This document shows, piece by piece, positions 1 through 12,180 of a DNA stretch of 64,000 bases. The DNA lies in the NCBI RefSeq assembly GCF_036588685.1, contig NC_086376.1, forward strand, positions 59,109,166 through 59,173,165. The letters are read 5' to 3'. The DNA comes from Mytilus trossulus. Taxonomy: Eukaryota; Mollusca; Bivalvia; Mytilida; Mytilidae. A model generated the notes under the pieces. The model searched no databases. It saw only the letters and a program-made list of their open reading frames with translations, and was not told where the DNA came from. Numbering within the stretch: the stretch's first letter is position 1; every line of letters begins with the position of its first letter. Made by a program: the position numbers and the translations under genes.

Positions 1-656
1 AGGGTATACTGGTTCGACAAAAGATTTTTGATTGTTTGCGTCCGGAAAATTCATGTACAACTGTTGATAGACCGGCTATTTGTGTTACTTTTAAACATAA
101 TATTATTTCGTGTTCATTTTTGTCGGACTTGGTACTTCATTTCATATTAGTTGGAGTAAGAGTAGTTATTTCAGTTCTTACTAGTTCAGCATAGACATTT
201 AAAAAACATAATAGCATTCCTTATACCTTAAATATACACTAGTCAGGTTGTTTTCGATACATATTGAAGAAATTATATACTAGTAAACTTTTCAAATTCT
301 GCCAATATATTTAACAAATCACGAAAGACCCCAACTTATCATGTTGTATGACAACTGCGCGTTTTGTCGACAAAAGACCCATCAATGACCCTCAAATAAA
401 AAACCCGTTAAAATACAATCGAAGTACTCCCATAAAGAGCATTAAGGATCCAACAATTGAGAAATATTTTGCCAAATACAAAACAGATACTGTATTTCAA
501 TTAGAGACGGCCGAAATCGGAACAATTATCAATAAATGACAGACTATAAATATGAGCTTCTTTCTGTTGTCTGTTTTCATCTATGTGTACTTAATATTTT
601 GGCAATTACTATCCACTATTAGAAATACAATTTATCTGATCTTGTCTTATCCACAG
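1..656. other. intron or upstream flank of the receptor gene, no exon recognised
   Basis: I found no convincing exon here. The region ends with the polypyrimidine tract and acceptor of the first receptor exon. The GPS exon expected just upstream of TM1 is not visible, so it is presumably before the window. A diverged copy of a dispersed repeat lies at about 345-460. Confidence 0.5.
345..460 (+). repeat. dispersed repeat (family G), diverged copy
   Basis: Contains the recurring string GCGCGTTTTGTCGAC, then CAT CAATGACC CTCAAAT and AAGAGCATTAAGGATCC. The same order of motifs (GCGCGTTTCGTCT, ATCAGTGACGCTC, AAGCCAAACAAGTACAAAGTTGAA, GAGCATTGAG) recurs at 5108-5225, 13935-14060, 12100-12150 and, inverted, 50745-50815. 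It is a dispersed element in intronic sequence, not a coding exon. Confidence 0.6.
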
Positions 657-760
657 TTAGATAGTGTCCATGTTTTGGTATTGGACGTTATAACATACAT
701 AGGATGTAGTATATCACTTCTCACCCAGCTCATAACACTTACTGTATTTACCTGTGTTGG
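657..760 (+). CDS. receptor exon: TM1
   Basis: The acceptor TTATCCACAG precedes 657 and the donor GTGAGT follows 760. The exon starts in phase 0 and leaves 2 nt. It encodes LDSVHVLVLDVITYIGCSIS and the following Leu/Thr-rich helix, the TM1 segment that normally follows the GPS in this family. Confidence 0.85.
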
Positions 761-3700
761 GTGAGTATAAATTTCGAGTAGATGACTTCAACATTAGTAT
801 TTAAGTGCATTTACAAAATAACAATATTCCTTTTAGTGACGATTGTTGTTAATACCAATAACACCCATACAAAAAAAAATAAAACGTGATGACAAATCTC
901 CTCAAGAAACCGAGTGATGTAGAAGTTAGATACAACAATGAATAGATAACCGTGCTGTCTTTATACGTGTTAACCAGTTATGTTTTTCAGATATGTCTTA
1001 ACAAGTAATTAAGAAAAGAGCTATCAAGTGAAACGGGTAATTAAAGAATGTTGCTATCCTTGTTTTGTTCTTTTGAGAAGAACCGGTAGGAATTTTAACT
1101 AGTTTTTGCATTTTGTTTCAGGAACACATAGTGCTTTCAGACCCGGTCTTATCATATTTAAATGCAGGATCAATACAATTAAAACCATTTTTGGAGAACG
1201 GTTTTAAAAAGACTAGTTTTTTTTGTATACCTTTGTTATTACACTAACGTTTAGTTGTTGACAAATAGGCCATAGGTTACTAGTTCCTAACAAATATCTT
1301 AAATTGTGGATGGAGTTTCGTATTCCAAACTCCTTTCTTCTCATTGTCATTTTATTTTCAGAACAAAATACCATATGTATTGATTTAAGAATATTAGAAC
1401 TTTTGTATCTTTATAATATAATATAAATAATATGAAACGTCATGATTGATAATCATACATCAATTTCAGATCCTTAAACTCAGAACGTGTGTTTGTTCAC
1501 AGAAATTTGTGTATATCAATCATTTGTGCCCAGTTAGGATTTCTGTCTGGCATCAAGGCAATAGAATACAAGGTAATCATCACAACAAGTACAAAACTAT
1601 AGGTAAAGCAGATTCCAGTGAAAGGGAAACGCAAACAAAAAGCAACTATAACAGTTGTAAAGGCGAACAGGAAAAACAGATGTTCTGCTAAGATACTTAT
1701 TATCCCTTCATGTTTTGGTGACTTTTTATTGTTTTTTGTTAAGTTCCTGTCACATTGACATAAACACCACACAATACACAAACAGCATACAATTCAGTAG
1801 TCAATTAAGCATTTATAATACAAGTACTTGATACCATTTCACCTATTTTCTGTGTATAATAGGACCAGGTTTGTTTAAAAATACAATAGAGACAAAAAAA
1901 TAGTCGAAGATTCACGGATAAAAACATGACCCGAATTGAAACAAATTCGAAATACAAACAACATTGTAGTTCCTATTTTTAATCACCAGCCTCATGCAAA
2001 ATATATCGTGATAGTAAACCATATAGTAACATACCAAATTGAGAGCATATTATATGCAGAAAAAATACCTTCCGTTGACTGAAAGATATGCAATGGTGTA
2101 GATGTATTCTAAGAAGGTGCAATGTAAACAAATGTGCACTTCATACCTTTTCCACCGTGTTTACCTTTTACAATTGCATGAAAGACTTACTAAAAATGTT
2201 GTATTTGATTACCACAATTATATATATTTACATGCAGACAGTATGTGCTATAGTAGCAGCTGTCCTGCACTATTTTTACACAGCTGTGTTTGTATGGATG
2301 CTTGTGGAAGGGTTACTCCTGTACAGTAAAGTAGTCCAAGTGTTTGGCACAGAGAAGTCACGTGTGACCTACTATTGTATATTTGGTTGGGGTGAGTTTC
2401 TGTATCATCTTTATGAATAATGTTGCCGTTTTTCAATAAATTTTGACAAAGTATTTACTTTGACTCTTTGACAAAAATATACTAATTTCAAAAAATTTGA
2501 ACCAACCATTTTATCAGAAAAAAATACACTGGTTATATAGCAGTTTGAAAAACACTATTTTTTATCATAAAAAAGCTTAATCTTCCCTACACAACACAAC
2601 GTAATTAAAACGTTTAGATAATTTAACAGAGATATCTCCCTGCAGTGTAATGTACCACCTTAACTTTATTGATTTCTATGTTAGGAGTGCCAGTAGTTAT
2701 AGTTGCTGTGTCTGCTTCTGCTAACTGGGACGGATACGGGACGTCTACCAGGTAAATAAAGTAATGTCTTTTGTTATCTCTAAAAACCTTTCAGGAACAC
2801 TCAGGAAATCTGTACTGATAGATTTTCTAGAACAGTATTCCTGGCAATCTACCTTAGAACAGTTAGGCTAGTAGCCTGATCAGTAATAGATATATCTACC
2901 GAAAAAAGATTTATGAAAGCACTAACGAGTATAAGATAGTTCTACCCAACCACAGTTAATGATATGTTTAACCCTATCACAGTTCATAGACCAGAACAAT
3001 ATAAAATAGTAAAGAGTGTGTAAATTGTTATTCCGTTTTATAAACGTAGATGCAAAACATGGTATGGGTGCTTCCCATTGACAATTCCATAGAGTGATAT
3101 GTATATATATGTTATATCTTTTCTCAGGTTAATAGCTGTCTCATGGACAATCTAACAACCTCAACTAACAACATTTCCATTCGTTTCATAGTTATTATTG
3201 GGATGTACCCCAATCCTCACATTTTATATAGATGCCGTATGTTAAACATGATCTGGTTGACATATCGAGACACCGCAGAAGAAAACAAAATCGGCTTTGG
3301 TGATATTCTTCTTATTCAGTCTGTTTCTTATAATGGGTTTTGAAGACATATGAAAATAAAAATATTATTGTCATTGGATACCAATTGACATAGAAGTTAA
3401 AAGCTATAAATCAACGTTTAACTGTTATTATGTTTTGGTTTTTGCTCTTTCGTTGTCATTGTTTCTTCCACTTTCTTGACTTTCAAAGTTGTATTTTGTC
3501 AAACTGCAACAGAATATTAGATTCATAGAAGTTTTATTTCAAGAAAAAAGTGCAAAATATTATAATTATACCTTTCCTGTGTTAAATCAATATCTTTCAG
3601 TTGTAAAGAAAAATCTGGCCAACTCCATAACGACATAAAAGAAACGGACAAAAATGAAACATTACAAACGAGAAAGCAGTTACAATAGCCACCGAATTTC

Positions 3701-6700
3701 ATTTCCCTGGCTTATGGCATACGAGAAATAAGTGGTCAAAACAGATACCGATGCTGAATTTTTTTTTAGTACGACTTATGTTGATGTGAACTTGTCATAC
3801 ATACTATGAAGTTTATCAAGGAAGTGAACTGCAGTAACCTAGAATATGTTAATGGCTTTCCTTCAATTTGGTGTTAAAAACATGTGATACTATATATTGT
3901 ACAGTCTCAAAACAAAATTATGTTCTTATTTTCAAATAGTTGTTGGTTATCAACAAAGACGGGAGCAATTTGGGCATTTGTTGGACCAGCTATCGCAATT
4001 ATTTTGGTAATTTTAATTACTTAAAAAGTTATATTACAAAAATAACCCAACATACATCGTCATGGTTGCCTACAACTGCATGCATTCACTACGTTTGAAA
4101 TGTAATTGATAATCATACCACATCTCCTTATGTTTATATGTATTTACTTACATATTGTGATTAAGAGAAGGTTTTTTATTCTTCTAAAAAGTAAAGACAC
4201 CAATACAATGGATATTGTAAATGTAACACCATTGAACGAAGAATTTTTCTAGGAATTTCAATGTTCTTAATAAATTAAAAAAAAAAAATTACTACTTAAT
4301 CTTAAACTGAAGGACAGTTTATTTTCTTATATTAACTGGAACAACACTAAGTTGAACTGTAATGTCGCTATATCGTTTAACGTAGTGGGTGAACAAAGTG
4401 ACTCAATTTAAAAATTTCTTTACATTTATAGGTGAATGTTGTTATTTTATGGATGGTAATCAAGATTGTCATATCATCAGCAAAACATGACCAGAAAACA
4501 GAATACAGTCAAATAAGGTAGATTTTATAAGTTAAATCATGTCATTAAATATCTGTGTATACAAGTGTATATGGTCATTTGAAAAATACAAAAGGATGTA
4601 AGAGATACTACAACTGAAACATAAATTGGACGGTAATTTACCATAAAAAAAGCAAACTTAAAGAATAAAGAAAAGAGAAAAAACATATTTCTCAACGGCA
4701 ATCTACATTTTGATCGCATACGCTTGGCTTCAATGACTATTTGATATTTTGTGCAGACATAAATAGATTTTGTTAGGCAATAATAAATAATTTATTTTGT
4801 TTTGTATGCGAAACTGCAAAATGTTTTCTTAATATTGGTAATTTATGACCTAGGGCTGGAGTAAAGGGAGCTTTGATTCTGATTCCACTACTTGGATTGA
4901 CTTGGATGTTTGGTCTCATGGCCGTCAATGAAGACTTTGTCATATTTCAGTACATGTTTGCTATCTTTAATTCTCTACAGGTAAATGTGTTTGGTACACA
5001 GATGCAATAGTTTTCAAATGTGATTTATATATATATAGATATATAGAGTTAGTGAACCAAACCGACTTCAAAAACATTATTGATTGTATTTAGTTCAAAT
5101 GTACCAGGATTAAAATTTAGTACGCCAGACGCGCGTTTCGTCTACATAAGATTCATCAGTGACGCTCATATCAAAATATTTATTAAGCCAAACAAGTACA
5201 AAGTTGAAAAGCATTGAGAATCCTAAATTCCATTTTTTTTGCAAAGATTTCAAAAACTAAAAGGTAAAAGGCATATAGAGTTATCTTTTCATATAACTCA
5301 TCACTTTAAAATTCGGATTAAGCAACGTGTTACGCTGGTTGGCAGATGAATTCTACACTTTGTTTGAACGTAACGTAAATAAAAACGGTTTTTGATTTTG
5401 TGCCGTGGTGTTACTATTATTTCAAGGATGTCAAGACGGAAAACACGGATAAGTATTTTGTATCGATGAAATTCAGATATCCTATCATGCGAGTGTTTCA
5501 TTAAACGTTATAGATTACATACACAAAATAAGCAATGTCTGTCATTTAAAAAATAAGAATAATGTTAAGAACATTTTAAATGTCAATCAATTCCTTCTGC
5601 ATAATTACTTTTTACTTTGATTTCAGGGATTTTTCATATTCCTTTTTCATTGTGTCTTCAATTCAGAGGTAAATCATTTCTTAAAATAGTAAAGTAAACA
5701 GAACATCCCCGTTTACTATGAATCTTCATTATATTACTGATTATCTTATAGGCGATATTGCACATGATGATGTCGATTCAATAAACGCAACCCATTGTTA
5801 TGGGACATACTTGTGACAAGTACACTCGAGCGAGAAATCTATAATACCTTACATAAACAAAATGGCGCAATATGCAGTGATTGGAAAAGTAATTGACTTA
5901 ACAGGATAGAACAAAGCTACACGTGACAACAATATTAACTGATTATTCGTATCAATTCCCCCAAAATAAGAACACCACCAGAAAAAGACAAATGATTAAA
6001 ATGACTTTTTGAAACAGCAAGCAAAAAGTAAAATCACAAAAAATGATGAACTCTAAGGAAAATTCAGACTGGAAAGTTCCTGATTAGATCGCTATATCAA
6101 ATGATAAAACACACCAAACGAATGAATAACAACGGTCATGGGCCTGACTTGGTACAGGTCTTTTCAACTGTAGAAAACAACAGGAAAAACAAACACAGAT
6201 TTTTCTCTGTTTCAATTCAATAAAAGCATATCAAACACCCAAGTAAATAAACGATGCTGGCGTAACTTTCTTGAATTAACAATTAGCAATCAAATCATCA
6301 TAGATACCAGAATTGAAATGTTCTATTTGCGCCAATACAATAAGGATAATAGTGACGACGATAAAATGTTAGACGATGCAAATCACATAAATATTTAAAC
6401 ATTAAAGCATATAAAGTTGTAATGGGCTAAGATAATTACAGTCAATACTTTGTCATCAAGGCCTCCATTTGAAAATGCTATAAGAATGTTGTAAAATAGT
6501 CTTTACCTATAGTGTATTTTATTCAACGTTAAATCAATCAAATAAATATAAAATGTTTAACATTTATATCCAAAAGGTTAGACAGGCACTGAAAAGACTT
6601 CAGGAACGTCAGCGGTTATTGAGAGATTTTACATCATTTTCCTCTGCATCTTCTGTACGTTAATGTATGAATAATTTGATTTTGAATGTAACACGTCTTC

Positions 6701-8696
6701 TGATTGGCTAACAGGGTTTTGTCTATTGGCACATAGACATCATTTAGTCATGTACCGGACCGTGATGTCATTTACGTTTTTTCCTGATTAACTTAAGTTT
6801 AGAATGGAATTAATAATTAAATTTAAGGAATGGCTGTAATGTAATTTTTCTGTTTATTCGAAAAATAATTTAAAAAAATGTGTTGCACACTTTAAAATTA
6901 CCCGCTTCTCTGGTTATTCAGTGTACACAACATTTTATATGTAATTTTTCATAGACAAAAAAAATATTACGGTCAATCCTTATTGTAATGCTAACAAATA
7001 TAAACAGTAGTATACCGTCAAATTTTCTTTCACTAATAGCCAACTAAAATAGAAACATTAGAGTGTGAAATACCTAAACTAAAACCGGATTTGGAAAAGG
7101 TGACTTCTCATTTTTTGCTACAAAATGTATTTTTCTATCATATACCAAATAATGCAGTTTTATATTTTTCTCTTATGTATCACACAGAGTCTCAAAAGGT
7201 CGACAGACGTCAGACGTCAAAGCAATCGTTTACCATCTATCGAAATAAAGTCACCTTAGATAAATAACAAATTTTATGGATGAAAATTTGAATATTCATC
7301 TTGGAAATCCAAATATCTAAATGAAATAAACGTTTTCTATTGTTTTTTGAAAGCATTAATACATTATATTTTAAGATGAGCGGTTGTTTTCGATTTTATG
7401 CTGTATTAATAATCGATTTGTTTAACAAAATTGTAACAAGTAACAAGTTTACGAGTACTTATGGCTAAAAAACAAATACTATATTTTTTTTATGTGAGCA
7501 GGATTTACCTTATAATTTACAATAGAGGTATAACAGAGACAATAAAAAAGGAGCGTTATATTTATAATTGTGATATCAAATATTTAGCTTATGGTTTCAA
7601 TAACTACCTCACATCATCAGAATATCAAACGATTCATTTTACGGTTTGAATAATGCTTCCAACAAAATAATTAAATGTTTCGATTATCAGACAGTATCAA
7701 TGAAAACATAACTTCAAACGGAAAAAAATTGTAGATATTTTCAAAAAGAACAAAAATAACTTCAATCAAAATACAACACTATTTTTGTTAATGTTGAAAA
7801 TATAAAAAAAAAAATAATAATAAAAAAAAACTCAAAACAATAGGTTAATATTTATTTTCCGACTTCAGCCTAAATCGATATTAAAAATAAATAATTTTTA
7901 TGTTTAAACTTTCCCATTTTTCGTTGAATAGAGGAACAGTTCGTCAAAGGATAAGGATTTGAAGCATAGAATTATTCGTCGGGAACGCACAAATTCTAGT
8001 GGCACAACGTCAACCAGTTTAGGCAGTAGAAATAGTATAGCAAGTAGAAGTTCAAAGTTGACAGGTACATTACCATCAAAAAGATTAGGCACTAGAATGA
8101 GTATAGAAGACGTCATGTATCACCAAAGCAATAAACGCATTCAAACTAAAATTTACGTTCACATATAGCAGGTCAAGTAATTAACCTTGGTTTGCTCCAA
8201 ATTTCTCCTTAAACAAAGGAAATTGTCCCGTATTCAGCCTAAGGAAGGCGTTCTAATTACTGAATTTTGAATCGAAGTACTGTCACTAGTTCGGTCGAAC
8301 CCGGATATAAAAACGTATAGTGTCTATAGAGTGGTGAACCGAATGGGGTTGCAGGCTCGTCTGGTGTGGTACAGAAGAAAGTCCAGTTCAGATTGCAACA
8401 GTAGTTCAGACGCCAAATATTCAAAATGACAACATATTTTAGGCTACGAGTCATAGGAATTACAGTTTTTTTTTTATTTTCAGGAAAATGTAACTGCAAA
8501 GATATCAGAAAGATAAAACGCAAACAACATAATCTTAAATATAAAATGCAAAAATAAAAAAAATATTTATCTCTTTATTTATCCAAACTAATTTGTATTA
8601 GAATAAATTTGATTACATGTAAACTATTTATTTATTTTAGATGATATAGTGGTTGAAGATATAAATGGAGAAGAATTAGAACTAAGTGATATATAA
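657..8696 (+). CDS. adhesion-type GPCR (family B2), 3' part: TM1-TM7 and tail
   Basis: Eleven exons join in one frame: 657-760, 1470-1572, 2238-2391, 2685-2751, 3940-4006, 4432-4517, 4854-4980, 5627-5668, 6577-6654, 7932-8064 and 8641-8696. Together they give 1017 nt, or 338 residues plus stop. All junctions are GT..AG and all phases match. The product has seven hydrophobic segments in family-B order, with LNSERVFVHRNLCIS between TM1 and TM2, HYFYTAVFVWMLVEG in TM3, a TM3/ECL2 Cys pair (TVCAIV and SCWLST), GLTWMFGLMAVNED in TM6 and FNSLQGFFIFLFHC in TM7, then a Ser/Arg-rich tail. The last two motifs are hallmarks of adhesion GPCRs, nearest in my recollection to the ADGRD/ADGRL groups; the subfamily is not settled. 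It would sit in the plasma membrane and signal through G proteins. The N-terminal ectodomain, GAIN domain and tethered agonist are outside the window. A polyadenylation signal AATAAA follows at about 8815. Confidence 0.87.
1470..1572 (+). CDS. receptor exon: intracellular loop 1 and TM2
   Basis: The acceptor TTTCAG precedes 1470 and the donor GTAATC follows 1572. Entered with 2 carried nt, it reads SLNSERVFVHRNLCIS and then a hydrophobic TM2 ending GFLSGIKAIEYK. It leaves phase 0. A minus-strand ORF over the same bases is a shadow. Confidence 0.87.
2238..2391 (+). CDS. receptor exon: TM3, loop 2, start of TM4
   Basis: The acceptor TTTACATGCAG precedes 2238 and the donor GTGAGT follows 2391. 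It encodes the TM3 motif HYFYTAVFVWMLVEGLLLYS and the loop VFGTEKSRVTYY. The Cys in TVCAIV is the TM3 partner of the ECL2 disulfide. It leaves 1 nt. Confidence 0.9.
2685..2751 (+). CDS. receptor exon: TM4 and extracellular loop 2
   Basis: The acceptor TATGTTAG and donor GTAAAT bound the exon. It encodes GVPVVIVAVSASANWDGYG and then TST, typical of TM4/ECL2 in adhesion GPCRs. It enters with 1 nt and leaves 2 nt. Confidence 0.88.
3940..4006 (+). CDS. receptor exon: ECL2 Cys-Trp and TM5 start
   Basis: The acceptor TTCAAATAG and donor GTAATT bound the exon. It encodes SCWLSTKTGAIWAFVGPAIA and then IIL. CWL is the conserved ECL2 motif, and W-x-F-x-GP is the conserved start of TM5. Confidence 0.88.
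4432..4517 (+). CDS. receptor exon: rest of TM5 and loop 3
   Basis: The acceptor TTTATAG and donor GTAGAT bound the exon. It encodes VNVVILWMVIKIVISSAKHD followed by a polar loop ending YSQIR. The phase agrees with both neighbours. Confidence 0.85.
4854..4980 (+). CDS. receptor exon: TM6 and most of TM7
   Basis: The acceptor GACCTAG and donor GTAAAT bound the exon. It encodes GALILIPLLGLTWMFGLMAV, then NEDFVIFQYMFAIFNSLQ. The TM6 GLTW and TM7 FNSLQ motifs are diagnostic of adhesion GPCRs. Confidence 0.92.
5108..5225 (+). repeat. dispersed repeat (family G) in a receptor intron
   Basis: The best-preserved family G copy in the window: CCAGGATTAAAATTTAGTAC, CAGACGCGCGTTTCGTCTAC, ATCAGTGACGCTC, AAGCCAAACAAGTACAAAG and GAAAAGCATTGAGAATCC, in the same order as at 13935-14060. 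Confidence 0.7.
5627..5668 (+). CDS. receptor exon: end of TM7
   Basis: A 42-nt exon, phase 0 at both ends, with a TGATTTCAG acceptor and a GTAAAT donor. It encodes GFFIFLFHCVFNSE, the end of the seventh helix and start of the membrane-proximal tail. Confidence 0.9.
5990..6210 (+). repeat. dispersed repeat (family C) in a receptor intron
   Basis: Carries AAGTAAAATCACAAAAAATG, AAATTCAGACTGGAAAGT and GACTTGGTACAGGTCTTTTC. The same chain of motifs occurs at 28940-29250 and, inverted, at 18290-18900. Confidence 0.65.
6577..6654 (+). CDS. receptor exon: proximal cytoplasmic tail
   Basis: The acceptor CCAAAAG and donor GTACGT bound the exon, phase 0 at both ends. It encodes VRQALKRLQERQRLLRDFTS and then FSSASS. 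It can join in frame to either 7188 or 7932, so it is the likely branch point for two C-termini. Confidence 0.82.
7188..7259 (+). CDS. alternative terminal exon of the receptor
   Basis: The acceptor TATCACACAG precedes 7188. The exon reads in frame from the 6654 donor as SLKRSTDVRRQSNRLPSIEI and KSP, then TAG. Use of it would shorten the receptor to 299 residues within this window and replace the Ser-rich tail encoded at 7932-8064. It is basic and Ser-rich, as a receptor tail may be. It could also be an unused cryptic exon. Confidence 0.55.
   Translation, partial: SLKRSTDVRRQSNRLPSIEIKSP
7932..8064 (+). CDS. receptor exon: Ser/Arg-rich tail
   Basis: The acceptor GTTGAATAG precedes 7932. In frame with the 6654 donor it encodes RNSSSKDKDLKHRIIRRERT, then a Ser/Thr-rich stretch to SSKLT. 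The donor ACAG/GTACAT at 8064 leaves one nt that joins exactly to 8641. If that donor is skipped, the frame stays open to a TAG at 8166-8168, giving a third possible C-terminus. Confidence 0.72.
8641..8696 (+). CDS. receptor exon: acidic C-terminus and stop
   Basis: The acceptor TTTATTTTAG precedes 8641. With the one nt carried from 8064 it reads DDIVVEDINGEELELSDI and TAA. The acidic end contrasts with the basic Ser-rich exon before it. AATAAA at about 8815 fits as polyadenylation signal. Confidence 0.72.
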
Positions 8697-10434
8697 CATA
8701 GGCGTGTAACCGGCTTACGACGACATCATTTTAAAAAATTGATGGAACTTGAACTTGACTGTTTAAATTCATCTAGTAAATAGAGTAGAAGCCTTTAGTC
8801 TTAATTTGGGTGAAATAAATTAACTTTATTTAGCATTTTCTATTTCCTTTCCGTTCAACACAATATTTGCTATATCTATATTTGATATGGACTTTTGCAC
8901 TCCCATGGTTACATTATCATATAAAATTGTGAAATTTGTTGATTTTGTTTCGAATGCTGTTTGTTATAACATGTTTTCATAGGAATATAGCTGCTGGGAT
9001 ACGAAATATAATTGTAAATACATGTTGATAGATACCAAAGCTAATTCTGAAGAATTTTGTACTCGGTTCAAACCACTTCCACTGCAGTTAACAGCCTACG
9101 ATTTTCTGTGCAAACACAATACTTTATCGTTGCGGAGAGAGTTATATAAACTGGTTTATACTTCCTACATATTACAAGTAACACTAGACACGGACTTACA
9201 AAAATGAATAATTTTAAATGAAACAATTGACCATATGTTGTTTGATTATTTAAATAATGCAAAAGATAAATTGAAAACTACCAACATAGGATATTCAGTT
9301 GTGTTTTATATCACAATGGTAAACTGATCTAGTAACGGCAATTCCAACGCAATAGGCAGAATTAGTCGGAAATATATACTAGATATAAAAATGACACTTC
9401 TACAAAAAAACATAATTGAAATTGATGACGAATAGAGTACCATTACATTGGTTTACGATCGGGGTATACAAATATTCTAAATTGTAATGTCTAGATTCCA
9501 CGAAATACTAAATATTTCATATCGTTGACAGCTGGTTTATATGCAACGTTCTTGTTTGAGCAGTTGTCCAATGTCATCGATACTATACGTGTATTGAATT
9601 AGAAATCAAATTTAGGATTATTTAAACATCACAATGAATTATTATCAATAAATTATTTGCTTTACTGGTAATTTGTGTAACATAATTATATCAAACTCAT
9701 TATGAGGGTGTGACTCTGTATACGTTTCAGGAAAACAGAACTGTATGTGCGATATAATAGTAGTCATAATGCGTATAAAAAGGGAAAATATTTGTTTCAA
9801 TGCAATATCAAAAACACAACGATACCTTTTACATTAGGGCAGCTTCGACTAAATAAACAGATTACTACCAGAAGGTTATGTACGTTAACAGAAAGGGTCG
9901 TATGATTTTATATACAACATAGACAATAATACTTTAGTCTCGCAATACATAATTTGCCTTATTCGTTGTATAAAATAGAGTTGAACTAGCCGTTAGTAAC
10001 TGTTACTCTGTGATTTGTGTCTCTTGCTTTTGAGCTCCGTACAGATGTATTGATTTATATGTTGTAGGTGCGCCATCTTGTATTGTGCTGTTGGTAATAT
10101 CCAAAGTTATGGTATAGTTCGGAGCTCACAGACATGTTTGACCCTGTCAAATTCTCTATTTGCCCGTCCCGAGTCGACCGCATTTAATTTAGTGGTTGTT
10201 GATTGTGCGTGTCTGTCCTTTTTTTGATTTTTGTGATTTGTATTGTTATAAGTTATGCTGTTAGTCTTCTCATTTGAATCGTTTCACACTTTTTGAAAAA
10301 TACGTTTTATAACTTGCTATACGGTTTTATTTTTTTCTAGATGTTGAAGGGCGTACGGTTATCTGCAATTGATTATAAAAAAATGTATCTTTGCCATATG
10401 AACTCATAAGCAATCATATCTTCTCCTTATGTTT

Positions 10435-11010
10435 ATATGAACAGAGATGTAAGGTAAACGTTTATAAAACGAAACAGAAAGAACTCGGACAAGACAACTC
10501 GAACCAATGACAACCCGGACAAAGTCAACTTACACCAATCTAACAATATATCTGTGATGAAATATAATAGAAAAGATCCGACATTAAATTCTTGTTTCCA
10601 GGATAATTTATGACCGTATATATCAATTATAAATATCCAAACAAAGATACCAAAAATACACAAAAGAAAAAAATAAACAGACAATGGCATGGCAAAAAGG
10701 TGAACAGTATACAAAATACAACATAGAAAAACTAAAGACTGGGAAACACGGACCCCACCGAAAAAACGGGGTGGTCACAGGCAAACGGGAAGGGTAAACA
10801 AATCCTGCTCCACATGTAGCACCCGTTGAGATGCTCTGGTTAAAATCGATGATGACTCTTATGCGGTATGTTACCGAGGATAAAAAAAAATGATATCGTG
10901 GTTATGACAAATAATCCATATCTATCATATGTGTGATTCAGATGTTTCATCATGGTCAACCAATTTGTGATTGCGTTTGTAAAATTTCAAAGGAATGATT
11001 TCAACTTTAG
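10435..11010 (+). repeat. dispersed repeat (family B)
   Basis: Shares an ordered motif chain with 14300-14640: AAACTAAAGA, GGGGTGGTCACAGG, GGTAAACAAATCCTGCTCC, ACATGTAGCACCCGTTG, GTCAACCAATTTGTGAT, CGTTTGTAAAATTT and GGAATGATTTCAACTT. The copies are well diverged, so they are old. Confidence 0.6.
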
Positions 11011-11734
11011 CACTTGGAACAAGTGTAAATTTGAAACCTCGCTTTCCTCCTGAGCCCTTTTTGTCTGATACAGATGTCGAGTTATTTGATTTTTTAAATC
11101 AAGCGCTGTAAATATAAATATATGGCTTTAGGTTTAAAGTCAAGCGGTGAGATGTTTAGTCTAGCGCATGAGATGCAATTCCAGAGCCGTAGATCTAAAA
11201 TAACGTGGTGGATACTAGATCTATTACGTTTGACCTAAGATCTAAAGCGCTGCTGAACTTTACATCTGTAGTGCTTGACTTAATATTTTCAGCGTTTGAT
11301 TTTACATGTACATAGCTAAACATTATGTCCCTACCTCTTGATTTTGAAAAACAAAACTCTCTATCTATAGGAGACCAACAGGGCTCTGTGCTTAGTATTG
11401 TTTTGGGATGTTTTTAATTTACAAATCCAGGTCAGAACAAATCCCAATCGGCACTGAGGAATGCTCCATGACGGAATACCATATTCGTTGTCAATTAGCA
11501 ATGCTCAATGACGCTGACCGGGGTACCGTTGTCAATCGAGGGAGGCTAAATGATCATGCAATTTATTCGTTTCTTTCTAAAAGAAATACGTAAAAGTCCC
11601 CCTACATGTATTTCACAAAAGTAACATAATTATGTGAAGGTCTTTTTTTATCCTTACTACCTAACATAACAACTCTATGTACATGTATTCACAAAGATTT
11701 GACACATTTAAACAAATCGCAAAATCGTTTTAAA

Positions 11735-12180
11735 ACGCTTAAACAAAGGCAACAGTAGTATACCGCTGTTCAAAATTCATAAATCGATTGAGAACAAACA
11801 AATCCGGGTTACAAACTAAAACTGAGGGAAATCCATCAAATATAGGAGGAGACAACAGAAATACAACACTAAAAATTACCACACACAGAAACGAACTAAC
11901 ATATACATGTGTAACAAAGGCAATTTTCCTGACATGGTATAGAACATTTTAAGAAAAAAAGGTGGGTTGAACCTGGTTTTGTGGCTAGCCAAACCTCCCC
12001 TTTTTAATGGCAATGTTAAATACAATTAAAATGACAACATTATATGACAGGACTACAATACAAATAAATGGGAGAACATATAGGACAGAGAAACACACGA
12101 AAACAAGAACAAAGTTGAAGAGCATTGAGGTCAAAAGTTCCAAAATGTGGTGCCTAATACGGAACGACGTAAACATAAAA
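11735..12180 (+). repeat. mosaic dispersed repeat
   Basis: Three repeat modules follow each other: CAGTAGTATACCGCTGTTC, TAAATCGATTGAG and AAATCCGGGTTACAAAC; then GGTGGGTTGAACCTGGTTTT (a family C end); then AAGTTGAAGAGCATTGAGG (a family G end). This order suggests one longer composite element rather than independent insertions. Confidence 0.6.

Noticed and set aside
1497-1781. Minus-strand 94-codon hydrophobic ORF resembling a membrane protein
   Set aside because: It is the antisense of the receptor TM2 exon at 1470-1572 plus intron; the plus-strand reading fits the receptor exactly.
8257-8523. Minus-strand ORF containing DEPATPFGSPLYRHY
   Set aside because: It sits in a receptor intron, has no partner exon and shows no recognisable family.
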